Positions 37,823-46,569 of a stretch of 64,000 nt of DNA are shown here, one piece after another (the first letter of the stretch is position 1; the number at the start of each line of letters is the position of its first letter). The notes under the pieces were generated by a model, which was given only the letters and a program-made list of their open reading frames with translations, ran no database searches and was not told the DNA's origin. Position numbers and translations under genes: made by a program. The stretch is from Tessaracoccus massiliensis (GTDB lineage: Bacteria > Actinomycetota > Actinomycetes > Propionibacteriales > Propionibacteriaceae): contig NZ_LN623541.1 of assembly GCF_000826065.2 (NCBI RefSeq), positions 518,484 to 582,483 on the forward strand, read 5' to 3'.

Positions 37823-39400
37823 ATGAACGGCCGACAAGAAAAGATGGCGTTGGGTATCGAGCTGGGATCCACGCGCGTCAAGGCGATACTCGTCGACGGC
37901 GAGTCAAACATCGCAGCTTCGGGAAGCTATGAGTGGCGCTCTCAGTTCCACCAAGGCCATTGGACCTACAGCATGGACGACGTATGGGCAGCGGTGCAGG
38001 GTGCTTTCTCCAGCATGCGGGAGGACTTCGCCCGAAGGTCCGGATCGGAGCTCGTGGAGGTTGGAGCACTAGGGGTTTCCGCCATGATGCATGGCTACCT
38101 CGCCCTCGATGCGGACGGTCAACTGCTGACACCGTTCCGCACATGGCAGGACACCACCACCGGCGAGGCGGCGAAGCTTCTCAGCCGCCAACTGGGGGTC
38201 AACATCCCGCTCAGGTGGTCGGTTGCGCATCTCTACCAGGCGGTCCTCGACAAGGAGACCCATGTACCTCAGGTGCGGACTCTCACAACTCTGGCTGGCT
38301 ATGTACACTGGCGCCTCAGCGGAGAGCGCGTACTGGGGATCGGGGACGCAAGCGGGGTATTCCCGATCGACGTGGAGACCGGGGGCTACGACGCCTCCAT
38401 GCTCACCAAGGTCGACGCGATGCTCTCGGAGCATTCAGTCCACTGGCGACTGGATCAATTGTTGCCAGAAGCCCGCCTCGCGGGCCAGAGCGCGGGGCGG
38501 CTGACCGCGGAGGGAGCGCTCCTCCTGGCCCCACAGGGGGACTTCAGAGCAGGCTCGTTGATGGTCCCTCCCGAGGGCGATGCCGGCACGGGCATGGTTG
38601 CAACCAATACTGTGCGCCCGGGAACCGCCAACGTCTCGGCCGGCACCAGCATCTTTGCAATGGTGGTGCTTGATGACGCCTTGGCCGGCAGCTACGACGA
38701 GCTTGATCTCGTCACCACGCCAGCTGGACGACCGGTCGTGATGGTCCATTGCAACAATGGAGCCGCCGACCTCCAGGACTGGGTCATGATGTTCGGCGAA
38801 GTGGGCAGGGCACTCGGCGCCGAGTTCGACACGGACGCGCTATTCAGAACCATGTACGAGGAGTCCCTCGAAGGTGCGGTGGACGCCGGCGGGCTAGTGG
38901 CCCTCAACTTCAAGGTGGGGGAACCGATAGCAGGTGTCGACGTGGGCCGGCCCTTGTTCACGAGGGTTCCGGACGCCCGCCTACGCCTGGCAGACTTCAT
39001 GCGAGCTCACCTCTACGGCGCCTTCGCAGCGCTCCGCATGGGCTTCGATGTCTTGAGGCGGGAGCATGTGACTGTCACCGAGATGTTCGCGCACGGCGGA
39101 CTGTTCCGGACGCCCGGCGTCGGCCAACGCTATCTATCGGCGGCTCTGGAGGTACCGGTCACCGTCTCCGACACGGCAGGGGAAGGCGGCGCATGGGGGA
39201 TGGCGCTACTTGCCGCCTTCGGGCTCAGTGGCGCCGCGGATCTGGCTTCCTGGCTCGACCGCGAGGTGTTCGACGGCCAGGAACGGACAACCCTCACACC
39301 ATCGACGGATGATGTCGCGGGGTTCAACACCTTCATGTCCCGGTACCGCGAGGCTCTGGTGGTGGAACAGTCGGCGCGCCATCGGTCAGACGTTGAGTAG
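37823..39400 (+). CDS. FGGY-family carbohydrate kinase, likely L-ribulokinase role
   Basis: The 525-residue kinase starts at ATG 37823 with AAGGAG ten bases upstream (GTG 37814 is too close to it). ATP and sugar motifs are LGIELGSTRVKAILVDGESN at the N-terminus, ALGVSAMMHGYLALDADGQL, NVSAGTSIFAMVVLD and MFAHGGLFRTPGVGQRYLSA. The closest general fold is xylulokinase-like. Because the locus has araA and araD but no classical araB, I infer that it phosphorylates L-ribulose. It is followed by the LacI gene after ten bases. Confidence 0.85.
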   Translation: MNGRQEKMALGIELGSTRVKAILVDGESNIAASGSYEWRSQFHQGHWTYSMDDVWAAVQGAFSSMREDFARRSGSELVEVGALGVSAMMHGYLALDADGQLLTPFRTWQDTTTGEAAKLLSRQLGVNIPLRWSVAHLYQAVLDKETHVPQVRTLTTLAGYVHWRLSGERVLGIGDASGVFPIDVETGGYDASMLTKVDAMLSEHSVHWRLDQLLPEARLAGQSAGRLTAEGALLLAPQGDFRAGSLMVPPEGDAGTGMVATNTVRPGTANVSAGTSIFAMVVLDDALAGSYDELDLVTTPAGRPVVMVHCNNGAADLQDWVMMFGEVGRALGAEFDTDALFRTMYEESLEGAVDAGGLVALNFKVGEPIAGVDVGRPLFTRVPDARLRLADFMRAHLYGAFAALRMGFDVLRREHVTVTEMFAHGGLFRTPGVGQRYLSAALEVPVTVSDTAGEGGAWGMALLAAFGLSGAADLASWLDREVFDGQERTTLTPSTDDVAGFNTFMSRYREALVVEQSARHRSDVE

Positions 39401-39410
39401 GCTGGCCCGC

Positions 39411-40424
39411 ATGCCACCGAGTAGGCGAGCCCCTTCCATTCGAGACGTGGCAGCCCACGCAGGCGTCTCACACCAGACCGTCTCGCGTGTCCTGAACGAC
39501 CCTTCCACTGTGAGGGAGCCCACGCGTGCGCGTGTGCAGGAGTCGATTGAAGCCCTGGGCTTCCGACGGAACATGGCGGCGCGATCCCTTGCCACGAAAG
39601 CATCCATGGTGATCGGGGTTGTGACCTCCAGGAACGGTCTCTTCGGGCCGACACAGACGAGTTTGGCGATCACAGAAGAGAGCCGCAGAAGGGGGTACTG
39701 GACTGTAGGCATCACTCCCGAGAGCGACGACCGAAAAGCGCTGAGTGCAGCTCACGAGCATCTTCTGGCTCTGGGTGTGGACGGGGTCATCATCAGCGCT
39801 TGGTCAGAGCGATCGTTGGAGCTTGCCTCTCGTTTCTCCTCCCGCATCCCCACATGCCTGGTTGCGGAGGGCGAGGTGCCGGGCGGTCTGTCCAGAGTTC
39901 GCAGTGACAATCACGGGGGAGCCCGCACGGCCGTTGAGTATCTGCGCGCTGCTGGGCGCCAACATGTGGCGCATCTGGCGGGCCCCAGCGATTGGCTGGA
40001 GGCCGACGCACGCCGTGCCGGGTGGCTCGCCGCAGGCGGGGAGGGAGCCTGGGTTGAGTCCGGCTGGCACGCTGACGGCGGGTATCACGCTGTGGACAAA
40101 CTCTTTGAAATGGACCATCGCATCGATGGCATCTTCGCCGCCAACGACCACGTTGCGGCTGGCGCCATCCACCGGCTGTGGGAGAAGGGTTTGCGCATCC
40201 CCGAGGATGTGGCGATCATCGGCTTCGATGACATCGACTTGGCTCCGCATTTCGCTGTACCGCTGAGTTCGGTTCGTCAGCCCTTTGAGGATGTCGGCCG
40301 AGTCGCCGTGAACCTGCTGTTTGATGTCATGGACGGGAGAAGTTCCGGGGACTACACCCTCGCCACCACGTTGGTGCCACGGGATTCAGCAGGGCCACCA
40401 CCTGAGCTGACACCGGAGGATTGA
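39411..40424 (+). CDS. LacI-family regulator of the arabinose locus
   Basis: The 337-residue protein has an N-terminal LacI headpiece (APSIRDVAAHAGVSHQTVSR, hinge helix region ALGFRRNMAARSL) and a sugar-binding C-terminal domain (VGITPESDDRKALSAAHEHL, IDGIFAANDHVAAGAIHRLW, IIGFDDIDLAPHFAVPLSSV). The start is ATG 39411, ten bases after the kinase stop. It should repress both divergent operons through the two GTGACCGGTCAC operators and be released by an arabinose-pathway sugar. Confidence 0.92.
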   Translation: MPPSRRAPSIRDVAAHAGVSHQTVSRVLNDPSTVREPTRARVQESIEALGFRRNMAARSLATKASMVIGVVTSRNGLFGPTQTSLAITEESRRRGYWTVGITPESDDRKALSAAHEHLLALGVDGVIISAWSERSLELASRFSSRIPTCLVAEGEVPGGLSRVRSDNHGGARTAVEYLRAAGRQHVAHLAGPSDWLEADARRAGWLAAGGEGAWVESGWHADGGYHAVDKLFEMDHRIDGIFAANDHVAAGAIHRLWEKGLRIPEDVAIIGFDDIDLAPHFAVPLSSVRQPFEDVGRVAVNLLFDVMDGRSSGDYTLATTLVPRDSAGPPPELTPED

Positions 40425-40515
40425 CACCCCAGCCTCTGCCCAGCCGTCGTCGACGACCTGCCCATTTGTGCGCAGAAACCCCCTTATCCTCTTCGGAGAC
40501 ACAGAGGAGATCACC

Positions 40516-41022
40516 GTGGCGAAGAATTCCCAACCCAACGCTCAGCTGCCGCCGTCCGACGAGGAGTTCACGCTCGCCGTCGAGGAGGACGAGGTCATGC
40601 AGGAGATCCTGCAGGCAATGGCGTCGCGAGTGTGCGACTACTGCGAGAGCGGCATCTCGTGGCTGGATCCCGCTGAGCTACGGAAACGCAACCCGGAGCC
40701 CTTCGACGAGCTCGTCACCCGTGATCTCATCGAACCCGATCACGTCATCATGGCCTGGGCGTGCGACTCATGCGAGAACTTCAGCCTCATCGGTGAAGAT
40801 TTCGAAGTGCAGTGGATGGATTCCGCACTCGAATGCAGTCAATGCGGCAGTTCCAAAGTCGAGCTGGTCGATCCCGCCCAGACCGTCCACATCGACCGGC
40901 AGCACTACCTGGATTCGAAGAAGCTCCTCGGCGTGGCTGTGCTCCTCAACAGCACGGCCGAACACTGCCTCGATTGCGGTTCCGTTGCCTACATCCCCGG
41001 CCCCGAGGTCCCTCGCTTCTAG
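40516..41022 (+). CDS. Four-CxxC zinc-ribbon-like protein, paralogue B
   Basis: The product is 168 residues from GTG 40516, which follows GAGGAG by seven bases. Knuckles CDYC, CDSC, CSQC and CLDC occur in the same order and spacing as in the protein at 7588-8088, with the shared core AWACDSCENFSLIGEDFEVQ and the Asp-Pro-Ala-Gln word before the last pair. Function is unknown; two zinc ribbons are likely. An upstream start at 40468 would add an unrelated peptide. Confidence 0.75.
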   Translation: MAKNSQPNAQLPPSDEEFTLAVEEDEVMQEILQAMASRVCDYCESGISWLDPAELRKRNPEPFDELVTRDLIEPDHVIMAWACDSCENFSLIGEDFEVQWMDSALECSQCGSSKVELVDPAQTVHIDRQHYLDSKKLLGVAVLLNSTAEHCLDCGSVAYIPGPEVPRF

Positions 41023-41053
41023 CCCTCACGTGGTGCGAGCGCTCTGGCATCCC

Positions 41054-41647
41054 CTACCGCGCTCCACCCGCGGAGAACCGCTCGGACATGTGGGCGTCGA
41101 GGATGCGGGAGCACTCGGCCACGCCGTCGACCCATAGCTGCCCGGCGTCCTCGTCGGCGGGATCGGAGACCAGCTTGATCAGCTCCACCGGCACGCCGTG
41201 GCGACGGGCCACCCAGGCGACGGCGTAGCCCTCCATATCCACCAGGTCTGCCATTTCCGCGAGCCGGGCGCGGGTGGCGGAGTCCTCGACGAACAGGTCG
41301 CCGGTGGCGAGCACCGGCCCGTCGTCGGCCAACGTGATGGGTGGGTAGGCCACTCCCCCGGTGAGATCGGCCACCGCGGAGTGGGAGAAGTCGTGCAGCA
41401 GCACGGAGCCGACGCGGTGCACGCCGCTGGCGCTGCCCAGCGAGCCGGCGGTGCCGATGCTGATCATCGAGGTGGGTTTCACGCCGCCGACGAGGACCTC
41501 GGTGAGGGCAGCGACGGTGTTGATGCGGCCGATCCCTGTGAGCAGGATCGGCAGGTCGGCGCTCAGGTGCTCGGCCTCCTGGCGGGTGGCGACGACGAGC
41601 AGCGGCGCCTCAGGGTCGACGGGCCGCAGCAGTTCGGGAGTGGTCAT
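41054..41647 (-). CDS. PNP/UDP-type nucleosidase
   Basis: The 197-residue protein resembles a 5'-methylthioadenosine/S-adenosylhomocysteine nucleosidase. It carries LLTGIGRINTVAALTEVL, a base-binding core SMISIGTAGSLGSASGVHRV, and the active-site stretch ADLVDMEGYAVAWVARRHGV with the Met-Glu pair, then ELIKLVSDPADEDAG with the catalytic Asp. It is shorter than most MTAN proteins but contiguous. The substrate could also be another purine nucleoside. Confidence 0.82.
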   Translation of the reverse strand: MTTPELLRPVDPEAPLLVVATRQEAEHLSADLPILLTGIGRINTVAALTEVLVGGVKPTSMISIGTAGSLGSASGVHRVGSVLLHDFSHSAVADLTGGVAYPPITLADDGPVLATGDLFVEDSATRARLAEMADLVDMEGYAVAWVARRHGVPVELIKLVSDPADEDAGQLWVDGVAECSRILDAHMSERFSAGGAR

Positions 41648-41682
41648 GCGTGCCAGGGTAGCGGCCGCCTCATGGAGGCGGC

Positions 41683-42969
41683 TTACCGCGGCGCCGCCGG
41701 GACGGGTCGGATCGGCGGACTCACGCGCGTGTCAAAGCGGGTGCTCGCCAAACGCCGCTCCGTAGAGGTGACGAGATCCAACAGCTCCTGGGCGCGATAG
41801 AACGGGCGGCCCGCCCTCTGTGCCACGCTGAGGACGCCGGCGTCGGTGAGTTCCTCCAGCGCTCTCCCGGCTGCCACGTGGGAGACGCCGTGGATACGCT
41901 GGACCGTCGCACTGGTCAGCACGGGAGTACTGGGGAGATCACGCAGAATCAGGGCTGTGGCCGAGTCGCTTCTCACCGCCCGGGTCCGCCCTTTCCGGTC
42001 ACGCGCGTCCTTGAGTTGCTGCTCCCATTCCTCACGCAGAGAGGCCAGATCCGTCGCAAGCTGGGCAGCCTGGTTCGTCGCCGTGAGCACCGTGTCAGTG
42101 AACACCTCGATCCACTGTGCACGCGCCGCATGGAACTCCTCGGATCCGGCGGCCCCAGCATGCCGATAGGCGGTGAGGCCGTCGACATACTTCTCACGGA
42201 GAGTGGCGAAGACGAGGCTGACGGGAAGCACCGAATGCTCCGTGAGGCCACGCCTGGTCAACACGGTGTGAATGAGCGCGCGCCCCACTCTTCCATTACC
42301 GTCGGTAAAGGGATGAATCGTTTCGAACTGAGCATGAACCAGGGCTGCCTGCACGATCGGAGAATGCGCGGCTCCGTTCATGTACCCGACAAGATCAGCC
42401 ACCAACCCTGGAGCCAGTTCAGCCGTCGGCGGCACGAAGTCAGCATCAATGGGGTGGTACTGAGATCCCCCAATCCAGTTCTGCACCGTTCTCAACCCAT
42501 GTTGGTTCGTGTCTTCTGGCAGCAGAGAGCGGCGCAGGTCCACGACATGCTCCACGGTCACGGCGCTTGCCTCGGCGAGGCGCGCTCGAGCCTCGCGCAC
42601 CACCGCCATGTTGTTGGCTACGAGACGGGCCTGCACCGAAACATCGGCGACAGCTTCATGGTCACTCAGTTCAGCTAACGCGACCTGCCCCGCCGACGGA
42701 GCGATGCCCTCAATCTGCGACGAGGCGATCGCTTCGGAGCGGAGAAGAAACCGAGAGATCCCAGCCAGATCATGCGAGGCGTCGCGGGACAGGCGCTGTA
42801 CAGCGCGCTCCGCTTCCCCTGCGAGAGAATCTAGGTAGGGCGGCAACCGCAAGGGAGCCCCGACAAGCCGGTCCGGCACATAGCTGACATAGCCGCCCGA
42901 GCGCCGGTCCCGCTTCGACAGCCCCGACCCGAGCGACGATTCCCAGAACTGACTCTCCCAGGCCGCCAT
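41683..42969 (-). CDS. Fic-domain AMP-transferase with inhibitory helix
   Basis: In this 428-residue protein the active site is HPFTDGNGRVGRALIHTVL near 219-237, a perfect HxFx(D/E)GNGRxxR. The N-terminal helix SEAIASSQIEGIAPS near 74-88 carries the (S/T)xxxE(G/N) inhibitory motif, so this is a class II, self-inhibited Fic enzyme. A C-terminal winged-helix region (STPVLTSATVQRIHGVSHVA) fits the common Fic-wHTH layout. It would attach AMP to an unknown host protein. A dyad upstream may be its own operator. Confidence 0.93.
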   Translation of the reverse strand: MAAWESQFWESSLGSGLSKRDRRSGGYVSYVPDRLVGAPLRLPPYLDSLAGEAERAVQRLSRDASHDLAGISRFLLRSEAIASSQIEGIAPSAGQVALAELSDHEAVADVSVQARLVANNMAVVREARARLAEASAVTVEHVVDLRRSLLPEDTNQHGLRTVQNWIGGSQYHPIDADFVPPTAELAPGLVADLVGYMNGAAHSPIVQAALVHAQFETIHPFTDGNGRVGRALIHTVLTRRGLTEHSVLPVSLVFATLREKYVDGLTAYRHAGAAGSEEFHAARAQWIEVFTDTVLTATNQAAQLATDLASLREEWEQQLKDARDRKGRTRAVRSDSATALILRDLPSTPVLTSATVQRIHGVSHVAAGRALEELTDAGVLSVAQRAGRPFYRAQELLDLVTSTERRLASTRFDTRVSPPIRPVPAAPR

Positions 42970-43016
42970 ACTTCTGCCCCTTCACCTACGACTTTTCCAT
43001 ACACACAACCACGACT

Positions 43017-43046
43017 TCTGTAACTTTAACAGTCTAAGGTTACAGA
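43017..43046. promoter_or_regulatory. Inverted repeat upstream of the Fic gene
   Basis: TCTGTAAC and GTTACAGA are separated by 14 bases in the AT-rich gap between the divergent Fic and DUF1707 genes; a third related half-site (CATCTGTGAC) follows. The Fic protein has a winged helix, so autoregulation is conceivable. Confidence 0.5.
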
Positions 43047-43132
43047 CGACATCTGTGACTGCAAGGAAAACTCCAGTCCGACCCCCAAGGGCCGCGCGAG
43101 ATCCTGTCAGAGCGCCCAGCTAGGCTGCCGCC

Positions 43133-43639
43133 ATGACCAACGAGCTTCTCCGCATCGGAGACCTTGAGCGCAACGAAGCAGTCTCGTTCCTGCAGACCCA
43201 CGCCGAACACGGTCGCCTGACCACCGACGAGTTCGGTGAGCGCGTGGGGGCGGTCAACGCAGCCCGCACCCACGGGGATCTGCTCGCAGTGTTCCGCGAC
43301 CTCCCGGCGCCGAAGCCCCGAGACGCCGCGCTGCCCGCACCGATGGCTTCACCGGCCCCGGCCCCCGCCCCGGCATACGGAGGCGCGCCGTACGCCCCAC
43401 CGTCGCCCTACGCTCCGCCGTCGCCCTATGGTGCACCACCGCCACCGCCACCGCCCTACGGTTACGCGCCACAACCGGTGCAACAGGTGGTCATCAACCA
43501 GGGCGGCCCCATGGTGATGGGCTACCGCAAGTACAACTCGTTCTGGGCGCACGTGTTGCTGTTCTTCTTCACCGCGGGCATCGGCAACATCATCTACGCC
43601 TGGTACATCTGGGATTGGAACAACAGGCACGGATACTGA
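43133..43639 (+). CDS. DUF1707 membrane protein
   Basis: In this 168-residue protein, residues 1-55 are a DUF1707 domain (LRIGDLERNEAVSFLQTHAE, LTTDEFGERVGAVNAARTHG). A Pro/Tyr/Ala-rich tract of about 60 residues follows (APYAPPSPYAPPSPYGAPPP), then a hydrophobic C-terminal anchor (FWAHVLLFFFTAGIGNIIYA). This is a standard actinobacterial architecture; its role at the envelope is not known. It starts at ATG 43133 and precedes the SnoaL-like gene by five bases. Confidence 0.85.
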   Translation: MTNELLRIGDLERNEAVSFLQTHAEHGRLTTDEFGERVGAVNAARTHGDLLAVFRDLPAPKPRDAALPAPMASPAPAPAPAYGGAPYAPPSPYAPPSPYGAPPPPPPPYGYAPQPVQQVVINQGGPMVMGYRKYNSFWAHVLLFFFTAGIGNIIYAWYIWDWNNRHGY

Positions 43640-43644
43640 CGCGG

Positions 43645-44121
43645 ATGACGCTGCATCAACCGGAACAGGTCGCCCGGGCCTTCGTCGAAGCGTGGGAGGA
43701 TCGCGACCCGGACGCTATCGCCGCCCTGTTCGTCGCGGACGCTGATTTCGTCAACGTCACGGGGCTGTGGTGGCACGATCAGGCCGCCATCCGCCGCGCC
43801 CACGCCCGCGGATTCCGGGTGATGTTCGCCGAGTCGACGATGCGGTTGGTGGAGACGCGGGTTCGCGATCTGGGCGAGGTCGCCGTCGTGCACGCGCAGT
43901 GGGAGATGAGCGGGCAGACCACTCCCGACGGACGCTCCGCTGGCGGCAGGGAGGGGATCTTCACCTTCGTTGTCCAGCGTCAGGGCGACGACGGGTGGCT
44001 CGCCGTGAGCGCCCAGAACACGGATCGCGTGCCGGGGGCGGAGACGATGGTCGCGGATGGGGACAGCCTCACCCCTCGCGACTATCTGCAGAACCGATCG
44101 TCAGCATCCACGGAGGTTTGA
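43645..44121 (+). CDS. SnoaL-like/DUF4440 family protein
   Basis: The product is 158 residues from ATG 43645; the frame also opens at 43615 inside the previous gene. It has the NTF2-like pattern VARAFVEAWEDRDPDAIAAL, FVADADFVNVTGLWWHDQAA, IRRAHARGFRVMFAESTMRL and EMSGQTTPDGRSAGGREGIF. It is annotated in many genomes as SgcJ/EcaC-type, of unproven function. It is likely co-transcribed with the DUF1707 gene. Confidence 0.82.
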   Translation: MTLHQPEQVARAFVEAWEDRDPDAIAALFVADADFVNVTGLWWHDQAAIRRAHARGFRVMFAESTMRLVETRVRDLGEVAVVHAQWEMSGQTTPDGRSAGGREGIFTFVVQRQGDDGWLAVSAQNTDRVPGAETMVADGDSLTPRDYLQNRSSASTEV

Positions 44122-44274
44122 GCGCCCTTCGACCAGCCGCGAGCGGCTGGCTCAGGGAACGGATCGGCGGCTGGCTCAGGTCACAGGTCAGCTGCGGGGG
44201 CCGGCGACGCTCAGCTCAGGGACGGGTCTAACGAAAGTTCCGCGGTTTCGGCGCTGCTCGCTGCGCCCGCAGGC
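44122..44274. other. Intergenic region with dispersed repeat words
   Basis: The 153 bases between the SnoaL-like gene and cueP contain gcggctggctca words in near-tandem (44149-44160 and 44167-44178) related to the repeat at 5926-6102. No gene seen; it probably ends both convergent transcripts. Confidence 0.4.
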
Positions 44275-44769
44275 TCAACCAACGAGGGGGAGGGTGGTCA
44301 CGCAGGTGGCACCCTCGGCGTCGGAGGAGAACGGGCTTTCCGCCACCTTGCCGTCCTTCTCCACCGTGATGGTGCCCTTGACGTCCTTCGGCACCCAGAA
44401 GCCGACGAAGCCGTTGGCATACGTGGTGGCATCCTCGTCGACGAGCACCTCGCCGTCGTCGGTGGTGATCGTCACGTGCACGTCCTCGCCCACGAGCTCG
44501 CCCTGGCAGGTGCCCACGTTGTGGAAGAAGCAGTCGTGCGTGAACGTCTCGTACGGCGCCAGCGAGAGGTAGAACTCGTCGCCCTCGATGGGCACGGCCT
44601 CCTCGACGGTGCCGTCTGAGAGGAGTACCTCGTCGTAGCGCACCGACCCCATCAACGGCAGCGGGCGCGCGGTCTCGGTTTGGTCGAGGGCCTCGACGAT
44701 CTCACGGCCGCTCTTGCCCTCGAGCCCGTGGGCGGCGAGGGCCACAGCGGCGAGGCGAGAGCGGTTCAT
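44275..44769 (-). CDS. cueP: CueP-like metal-binding protein with damaged N-terminus
   Basis: The 164-residue protein has the CueP body: GKSGREIVEALDQTETARPL, GSVRYDEVLLSDGTVEEAVP, THDCFFHNVGTCQGE and a C-terminal GATCVTTLPL; its Cys and Met residues would bind copper. The first 12 residues MNRSRLAAVALA are the start of a lipoprotein signal but jump to HGLEGKSG, skipping the hydrophobic core and lipobox. The missing part lies just upstream as a separate fragment (44838-44954). As it stands the protein could not be lipidated. See the duplication entry. Confidence 0.8.
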   Translation of the reverse strand: MNRSRLAAVALAAHGLEGKSGREIVEALDQTETARPLPLMGSVRYDEVLLSDGTVEEAVPIEGDEFYLSLAPYETFTHDCFFHNVGTCQGELVGEDVHVTITTDDGEVLVDEDATTYANGFVGFWVPKDVKGTITVEKDGKVAESPFSSDAEGATCVTTLPLVG

Positions 44770-45031
44770 CTGAGCCTTTCGTAGTAACTGGCTACAAATG
44801 TGCCATGTACCTAATCAGCACCCACTGCCGGCCCCCGTTAAGGGGGGGGGATGGAGGTCGCGGGGCTGGGGGCGGTCTCCGCGGAGCAGGCGGTGAACGC
44901 ACCGAGGGGCAGGAGGGCGGCGAGGGCCACAGCGGCGAGGCGAGAGCGGTTCATCTGAGCCTTTCGTAGTAACTGGCTACAAATGTGCCATGTACCTAAT
45001 CAGCACCCACTGCCGGCCCCCGTTAAGGGGG
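44730..45031. repeat. 185-bp offset duplication in the cueP 5' region
   Basis: Bases 44730-44846 recur exactly at 44915-45031 (117 bp, offset 185), covering the promoter, the Shine-Dalgarno AAAGG and the first 12 codons of cueP. The 68 bases between are unique. A run of nine G sits at the join (44842-44850). Confidence 0.88.
44838..44954 (-). pseudogene. Detached cueP lipoprotein signal
   Basis: From ATG 44954 this encodes 38 residues: MNRSRLAAVALAALLPLGAF, then TACSAETAPSPATSIPPP and TAA. LGAFTAC is a proper lipobox. It is the original cueP beginning, cut off by the duplication. Confidence 0.8.
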
Positions 45032-45051
45032 CTGGCATTGGGCGAACTCCC

Positions 45052-46569
45052 CTACTCGTGGCTGGCAGCAGCCTCCTTCTCCGCACGCTTGGCTCGACGG
45101 CGCTTGGCCTCGCCGTAGAAGCAGCCGATGCCCGTGATGGCGAGCAGCGGAGCAACGATGAAGTTCGCCCACTGCAGGAACATGTACGGCAGATAGTCAC
45201 CGTATGCCACACCGAGCGTGGCCACCATGTACACGCCGGTGGTGGTCCACGGCAGCATCGGTTCGATGAACGTGCCGTAGTCCTCGATGGAACGGGAGAG
45301 CACCTTGCGCGGAATCCCCGCCTCGTCGTACTTCGGCCCGAAAGCTGTACCGATGATGAAGCTTGTGGCGTACTGGTTGGACGAGAATCCGTTGACGAAA
45401 GCGGAACTGATCAGCGACGAAATGATGATGCCTGGGCGCGACTTGATCTTGCCAAACGCCCTATCCACCACTCGGCCCATCGCATTGATGAGATCGAGGG
45501 AGCCGATGTACATGAAGACACACAGGGTGATCAGCACCGCGCTGGCCATGGAATACAAGCCTCCGCGTTCGATGATGGCCACCGCCTGCTCCCCGATCTC
45601 GGCGCCGGTCATGTCGATGGTCACGCCGTTGATCAGGGACTGGATCACGTTGTCGAAACTGAAGCCTTGGATCAGCAAAGCGACGATCGCGCCAGAGGCC
45701 GCGGAATAGAGCAGCGTCGGGAGTGGCGCCTTGCGGAGGAACGCGCCGGCCAGCATCACCAGCAGCGGCACCCATACAAGGATGTTGAAATCAAAGGCGC
45801 GCGCCAAGTCGTCGGCCACGGGGCGCGTGAAGGTGCTGACATCCACGCCTTCCCGCGCCGGCTGCATCATCCCGAACACGATCGTCAGCACCACCGCCAC
45901 GACATAAGACGGCCCGGTCGTGTTGACCATGGACCGCACGTGCGAGTACAGCGGCACGCCCGCACCCATAGCGGCCATGTTCGTCGTGTCCGACAGGGGC
46001 GACATCTTGTCACCGAAGTATGCGCCACAGATGATCGCCGCGGCGAGGAGGCCCAGGTTCGCATCGGTGGCCATGCCGATGTTGATCAGCACCACACCGA
46101 TGGTGCCCGCCGAGCCCCACGACGTTCCCGTCAGCAGGGAGAACACCGACGTGAGCAACAACGCGATGAGATAGATCCAACTGGGATCGATGATCAGCAT
46201 GCCGTAGTGGACCAGCATCGGGATGGTCCCTGCCGCCGTCCAGGAGCCGATGAGCACTCCGATGGCCATCAGCATCCAGATGGCGGGGAGAGCCGTGCGG
46301 GTACGCCTGGCCATGGCTGTGCTAATCGCCTCGAAGTTGAAGCCGAGGCCGAACATGAGCAGCCATGTCGCCACGGCTGCTAACAAGAAGGTGAACTCGA
46401 GCGGCCAGGAGGGCAGCTCGAACACCAGCGGGCCGATGATCATGCCCCAGACGATGAGGACAACCAGCACCGCGACAGGCACCAGGGCATGCCAGAAGCG
46501 GATGGGTTTGCTGGGTGCGGGGATGGGCTCGGTGTCGAGCAACGACCGGTCAGCGAGTTGTTCACTCAT
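45052..46569 (-). CDS. nhaC: NhaC-family Na+/H+ antiporter
   Basis: The 505-residue protein has about twelve membrane segments and characteristic loops: LLTGTSWGSAGTIGVVLINI, ICGAYFGDKMSPLSDTTNMA (polar cation-site region), SAFVNGFSSNQYATSFIIG and LPWTTTGVYMVATLGVAYGD. The Lys/Arg/Glu tail is cytosolic. Its ATG overlaps the fucosidase stop (ATGA), so it is co-transcribed with it. This suggests it imports or exports a compound linked to fucoside use, or supports Na+ gradients; NhaC relatives transport several amines or acids. Confidence 0.85.
   Translation of the reverse strand: MSEQLADRSLLDTEPIPAPSKPIRFWHALVPVAVLVVLIVWGMIIGPLVFELPSWPLEFTFLLAAVATWLLMFGLGFNFEAISTAMARRTRTALPAIWMLMAIGVLIGSWTAAGTIPMLVHYGMLIIDPSWIYLIALLLTSVFSLLTGTSWGSAGTIGVVLINIGMATDANLGLLAAAIICGAYFGDKMSPLSDTTNMAAMGAGVPLYSHVRSMVNTTGPSYVVAVVLTIVFGMMQPAREGVDVSTFTRPVADDLARAFDFNILVWVPLLVMLAGAFLRKAPLPTLLYSAASGAIVALLIQGFSFDNVIQSLINGVTIDMTGAEIGEQAVAIIERGGLYSMASAVLITLCVFMYIGSLDLINAMGRVVDRAFGKIKSRPGIIISSLISSAFVNGFSSNQYATSFIIGTAFGPKYDEAGIPRKVLSRSIEDYGTFIEPMLPWTTTGVYMVATLGVAYGDYLPYMFLQWANFIVAPLLAITGIGCFYGEAKRRRAKRAEKEAAASHE

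Noticed and set aside
44983..46383. 466-residue plus-strand frame over nhaC
   Set aside because: His/Arg/Gly-rich shadow of a membrane protein gene.
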